Shown piece after piece: positions 60,107-64,000 of a stretch of DNA of 64,000 nt. Each line of letters starts with the position of its first letter. Within the stretch, counting starts at the first letter, position 1. The position numbers and the translations under genes were made by a program. The notes under the pieces are model-generated. The model saw only the letters and a list, made by a program, of their open reading frames with translations. It had not been told where the DNA came from and did not search any database. The stretch lies in assembly GCA_005281725.1 (NCBI GenBank), contig SSBO01000003.1, forward strand, positions 8,508,455 to 8,572,454, written 5' to 3'. The DNA is from Wuchereria bancrofti. Its lineage: Eukaryota > Nematoda > Chromadorea > Rhabditida > Onchocercidae.

Positions 60107-63100
60107 CTAATGCAACAATTAGAAAAGCCAAAACAATTTCAACAAATTAATTTACCACCATATATCAATCGTGGAGTACAAAGAATTATTCGTGAAAAAC
60201 AAAAAAATATTTCAGCAGTACCATTTTTAGATGTGGAACTTTGTTATTGGTATAAAGTTGGATGTAAAGTTAATATTTATTTAATTTTTTTTTTTTTGTC
60301 TCTTTTCGAAACAAATTTCTTTTGGTATTTTTTCCTTAATTTGTAAATTTTTTTGCAAAAAAAGAAAGTTTGTAAATTTTTAAATGATAATTAAGCTAGT
60401 ATTATTCATATTTATTTTATTTTCAAATAATTTTTNNNNNNNTTTATTTAATTTTTTTTTTTTTTGTCTCTTTTCGAAACAAATTTCTTTTGGTATTTTT
60501 TCCTTAATTTGTAAATTTTTTTGCAAAAAAAGAAAGTTTGTAAATTTTTAAATGATAATTAAGCTAGTATTATTCATATTTATTTTATTTTCAAATAATT
60601 TTTTAATTAAAATATTTTGAAATTTTTGATTAAATATAAAATTTTTTCTAGTAGTATTTTTATGACTTAAAAAGATCATTTTTTTTCTGTTATCAATTTA
60701 TTATATGCTAACTGTTGTACAGTAAATATTTTGCTGCTAAAATTAAGTTTTAAATTTAGCTCCAGAAAAATTTTATTTATTTGACTTTTTCAATTTGAAA
60801 TTAAGATTTAAACTTAATTAAATCAAAAGTTAAAAAAAAAAGATATGAAAAATTACTTAGCTTATAACGATTGATATTCCAGCAACGTGGTATACATAGT
60901 CGACCTTACACGTACGCTATAATCACGTTAGAATCATTGTTACTTTTAATTGCTTTCTTACTTCTTGCATTAATCCTTCATTCAATAAATGCTTCACCTG
61001 GTACACCAATTAATGCATTCATTACGCAGCGTAATTATTTTCTAACAGTACAAAATTCGGTTTGTTAATATTTTCTTTTTATGATATATAAATTTTATTT
61101 CTTTTTTTAGTAATAATATTCAAATTATCTTTTCTTTTTTCATTATAAAATTTGAATATTTAAATATTTGTTGGGTGTAATTTTTGTTTTAATAATTAAA
61201 AACAATTAAAATTATTAATGTAATACATATTCATTCAAATTATTTTTGTACTAAATTTAAAAATTGCACTGTTCGTCAATTTCTTTTATTTTAATAATTA
61301 AAAACCGATCAAAACATAATGATGTAATACGTTCATTTAACACAATTAATTAACGCCAATTATTGCTAATTTAAAGCATAATAAAATTTGAAATGTTCCT
61401 AAAAGCGATTTTAGGTGCATTTCAAATTTATCAAAATTATCAAAGTCGTACTGATTTATAAGATTTCTCATACATCTTTAAAAATTTGATTTTTTTATCT
61501 TCTTTTCTTCTTTTACACACTCATAGTTAATAAAATAGAATGAAAAATAAATAATTGAAATGCATGTATTTAAATTACTTTATATTAGCGCTTAAAACAA
61601 GCACATAATTTAATGCTTATATGTTTTATGTGTAATACGAAGTAATTAAACTAATGAATGAATTTAAATTGATGAAAATAAAAATACACTTAGAAATAAA
61701 AGTGAGTAAATTAGTAATCAAAATGTTCTTATATTAATGTTAGTAATACAATTTAATGATGTAATGCTCAAATATAATACAATGAATTTTTTTTTTACTG
61801 TATATTACAATACATAAATAGTAATAACATTAATTAATAATAAATGTGACAATAATAATAACAACAAATAATACATAATAACAATAATGATAATAATAAA
61901 AATAACAATGATACAAAAATAATAATAGTACTAATAATAAACAATAACCTTGATAATAACAACAATGTGAATGACAATATTGATACTGATAATGATAATA
62001 GCAATAATAATAACAATATTTATACTAACAATGATAATAATGATGATAATGATAACAACAATAATAAAATAATAATGATAATATTAACAATAATAAAATA
62101 ATAGTGATAAATTTTCAGATTGCAACAAAACGACTAGTACGATTAATTGATGAGCATTTTTACAAACAATATCGATATCTTATAAAAGCAACCATTCCAA
62201 TTTCAACATTTTCAATAATGATTGCTATGGCAGCAATTATGATTTTAACTGGTCCAGAAAATAAGTACTAGTATTTATCAAATTTTTTAAATTAAAAAAA
62301 ACTTAACAATCAAACAATTATAAACGAATGATAATCGATTTAAAATTTTATATTAATATTTTTTCTCTCTCAAAATTTTCATCTATCCTATGATAACATA
62401 CAAAGATTATAATTAACAATTATTATTTCTTAACACATTTTTGAATACAAAAAAATTTCGATATATCATAAATCAGAAATACCACTTTTTTCTCATTTTT
62501 TAAAGGTATAAACGATATACTATGTGTTTTTTGCATTTAATAATGCTTCTCATATCAATAATATTTATTTTTCCTTCTTTACTTCAAAGCCAATTTCATG
62601 TTCAGATTGTAAGTTGTAATTGTATAATAACAATATTAATAATAATAATAATAATGAAATAATAATAACAATATTAATAATAATAGTAATAATAATAATG
62701 ATAATAATAAATAATAATAATGACAATAATAATATAATAATAACAATAATAATAATATAATAAAAACAATAATAATAACAATGATATTAATAATAAGAAA
62801 TAATAATAGATTAATGGACAAAATAGAAACACATCAGAGGATAACTAGCAGTAAACTAATTTTCTCGTTAAAGTTTTCATTTGGATTTTTCCTTTTTATT
62901 TTTTGTTCTTTTTTTACTTAAATTTTTACTAGACGGTCTTGTTTTATTTTTCTCTAATAATTTCAGTTTACATCCAATAATTTCATAACGGCGGATGATT
63001 TCTTAAATGCATGGATTGTAATAGCATCATATGAAGCTGAAAAAATTGCACAAAATGGAATAAAACTCATTTCATTACTTGAAGTATAAAAAAAAATTTT

Positions 63101-63814
63101 ATTCATTTCATTATTTGAGGTATAAGAAAAAATTTAGAAAATTTTTTGAAAATTGAATTTTTTTGCAAAATTCTTTTCTATTCGTTTTTATAAAAAAATT
63201 TTTGACAACAATTTTTATGAAATAAATTTCACAAAACGAGCAAGAAATTTTGCTTAAGATTTGCAAAGTTGTACAAATAAGAAGCAGTAGGGATAATAGT
63301 AGATATAAATAAGCAAAATATTTATTTTAAATTTAATTTTTCGAGAAATTTTTTCTTGCATTTTTCTTTTTTTTTTTTTTGAATTCATACACAGCTCTTG
63401 CATAATTTTCATTTAATTATTTTTTAATATTGAAAATTAGTTTTAAAAAAAAAAAATTAGTAAATATAATGCCAAAAACTGAGTTATTTTTAAATAAGAA
63501 ATAAGTCACTCTGAATAAAAATGAAATTAAAATTTTCAGTCTATTTTTTTTTCTGCAAAATATTTATTTGTAAAACACAATAAAGAAGTATGACAAAATG
63601 ATTTATGAAGTTTTTCATAAAAAATATTAAAAATTTAATTTTTTTTGATAAAAAATATTTAAAAAATTTCGAAATTTTGGGAAAAATATAATTGCTGCGT
63701 GGTAAATCGTAATGCATTATTTTGGCAACAATTCCCAAAACATTCAATCCTATCGTATATTTATTCCTTAAATTTTACCGAACGAAGCATTCAACATTAT
63801 ATAAATGAAAAATG
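60107..63814 (+). CDS. Tetraspanin-like membrane protein; incomplete at the right end
   Basis: Exons: 60107-60268 (ATG 60110), 60883-61059, 62119-62264, 62506-62608, 62967-63083, and probably one near 63658-63814. Phases are 0, 0, 2, 0, 0. The first 62 residues are cytoplasmic and basic (RGVQRIIREKQKN). TM1 is about 63-85 (TYAIITLESLLLLIAFLLLAL), TM2 about 136-157, TM3 about 166-187, followed by a longer extracellular part. The candidate last exon reads EKYNCCVVNRNALFWQQF; a CC pair about 50 residues after TM3 recalls the CCG motif of tetraspanin large loops, and W/F residues around it recall peripherin-type members. The first extracellular loop (about 50 residues) is longer than usual. The acceptor TTTAG lies 3 bases before ATG, so trans-splicing is likely. 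Without the last exon the frame ends at GAA GTA TAA (63087-63089). The fourth helix would lie beyond the window. Confidence 0.55.
60276..60435. repeat. 160-bp duplication across an N gap, copy 1
   Basis: Starts TTTATTTAATTTT and ends CAAATAATTTTT. Followed by seven N's (60436-60442), after which the same sequence starts again. It lies in intron 1 of the tetraspanin-like gene. Confidence 0.95.
60443..60603. repeat. 160-bp duplication across an N gap, copy 2
   Basis: Identical to copy 1 apart from one T in a T run. As at 17048, this looks like two overlapping contig ends placed side by side. Confidence 0.95.
61830..62105. repeat. (AAT/AAC/GAT)n low-complexity tract in an intron
   Basis: AATAAT, AACAAT and GATAAT triplets fill the end of the second intron of the tetraspanin-like gene, up to the TTTTCAG acceptor. 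The minus-strand Leu/Ile-rich ORF here is an artefact of composition. Confidence 0.85.
62625..62812. repeat. (AAT)n tract in an intron
   Basis: Nearly pure AAT/AAC/GAT triplets starting 17 bases after the exon 4 donor. Confidence 0.85.
63084..63657 (+). other. Probable intron of the tetraspanin-like gene
   Basis: Starts GTATAA. Contains a TTTTCAG at about 63533-63539 followed by 17 open codons (SIFFSAKYLFVKHNKEV) in phase 0 and then a stop, and a second coding-looking stretch in another frame (KYDKMIYEVFHKKY, about 63587-63628). These may be exon parts broken by assembly indels. Confidence 0.35.
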
Positions 63815-64000
63815 GTATTTGATTTTTTTGTTTTATAATTATTCATTCATCTGAATTAAATTAAAATTATCAAATTTAAAATAAAGTGGAATGAATTGGT
63901 GTAAAATGAGGTATTATAATTAGCGCATGAAATTTGAAAATGAAATTAGGAATTTTAAAAGTTTCAAGTAAGTCGAAAAGGAAACAAAAACAAAAACAAA
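63815..64000. other. Right edge; no coding segment seen
   Basis: Follows a plausible donor (TG|GTATTT) after the last candidate exon. AT-rich intron-like sequence to the end of the window. Confidence 0.4.

Noticed and set aside
1..64000. tRNA and rRNA genes
   Set aside because: No GGTTCGAATCC-like B box or rRNA-like GC-rich segment was seen by eye. A tRNAscan-type search would be decisive.

Overview
The window is very AT-rich eukaryotic DNA with long introns, dense homopolymer runs, microsatellites and minisatellites. Splice acceptors are mostly TTTCAG, TTTTAG or TTTAAG. Three genes have an acceptor 2 to 8 bases before the start codon, as in spliced-leader trans-splicing. Together with the gene content (a perlecan-type SEA-LDLa start, DOMON/TIL/EGF proteins) this suggests a nematode, possibly a clade III spirurid-like worm. 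I cannot name the species. I recognised no tRNA, rRNA, bacterial operon or CRISPR array.

Layout. Left end, minus strand: (1) the 5' part of a SEA + LDL-receptor-A gene that runs off the left edge (4722 down to 200), most like the N-terminus of perlecan (unc-52 type); (2) a possible single-exon Asn-rich secreted or GPI-anchored ORF (8142-7801); (3) a two-exon gene for a 124-residue secreted helical protein (10210-8845). From 10.2 to 33.6 kb I see no convincing gene, but many repeats: a 627-bp (GAAT)n tract, an 884-bp tandem duplication around a single N, a family of CACGTACGTG-bearing repeats, a CCG triplet island, 250-bp and 100-bp tandem repeats, and purine tracts.

Right half, plus strand: (4) a 35-exon gene (33569-57515) whose introns all keep reading phase and which predicts a 1848-residue type I membrane protein. 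Its order is signal peptide, N-terminal-histidine copper/LPMO-like (X325/BIM1-like) domain, two EGF-like modules, the N-terminal half of a DOMON domain, a Ser-rich stretch, three TIL modules, two complete DOMON domains, a dibasic linker, the C-terminal half of a DOMON domain, a further DOMON domain, an SEA domain with a G-S site, one membrane helix and a cytoplasmic tail ending in a PPxY motif. (5) A tetraspanin-like gene (60107 to at least 63083, probably to 63814 and beyond the right edge).

The main biological finding is gene 4. A putative extracellular copper-site domain is joined to several putative redox (DOMON) domains on one membrane protein, and one DOMON appears to be interrupted by the insertion of five other domains plus a linker carrying furin-type motifs. 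The perlecan-like and SEA/TIL genes suggest an extracellular-matrix or cuticle context, but that is inference. Assembly quality matters here: two N-flanked perfect duplications and one 196-N gap in a minisatellite are probably assembly artefacts.
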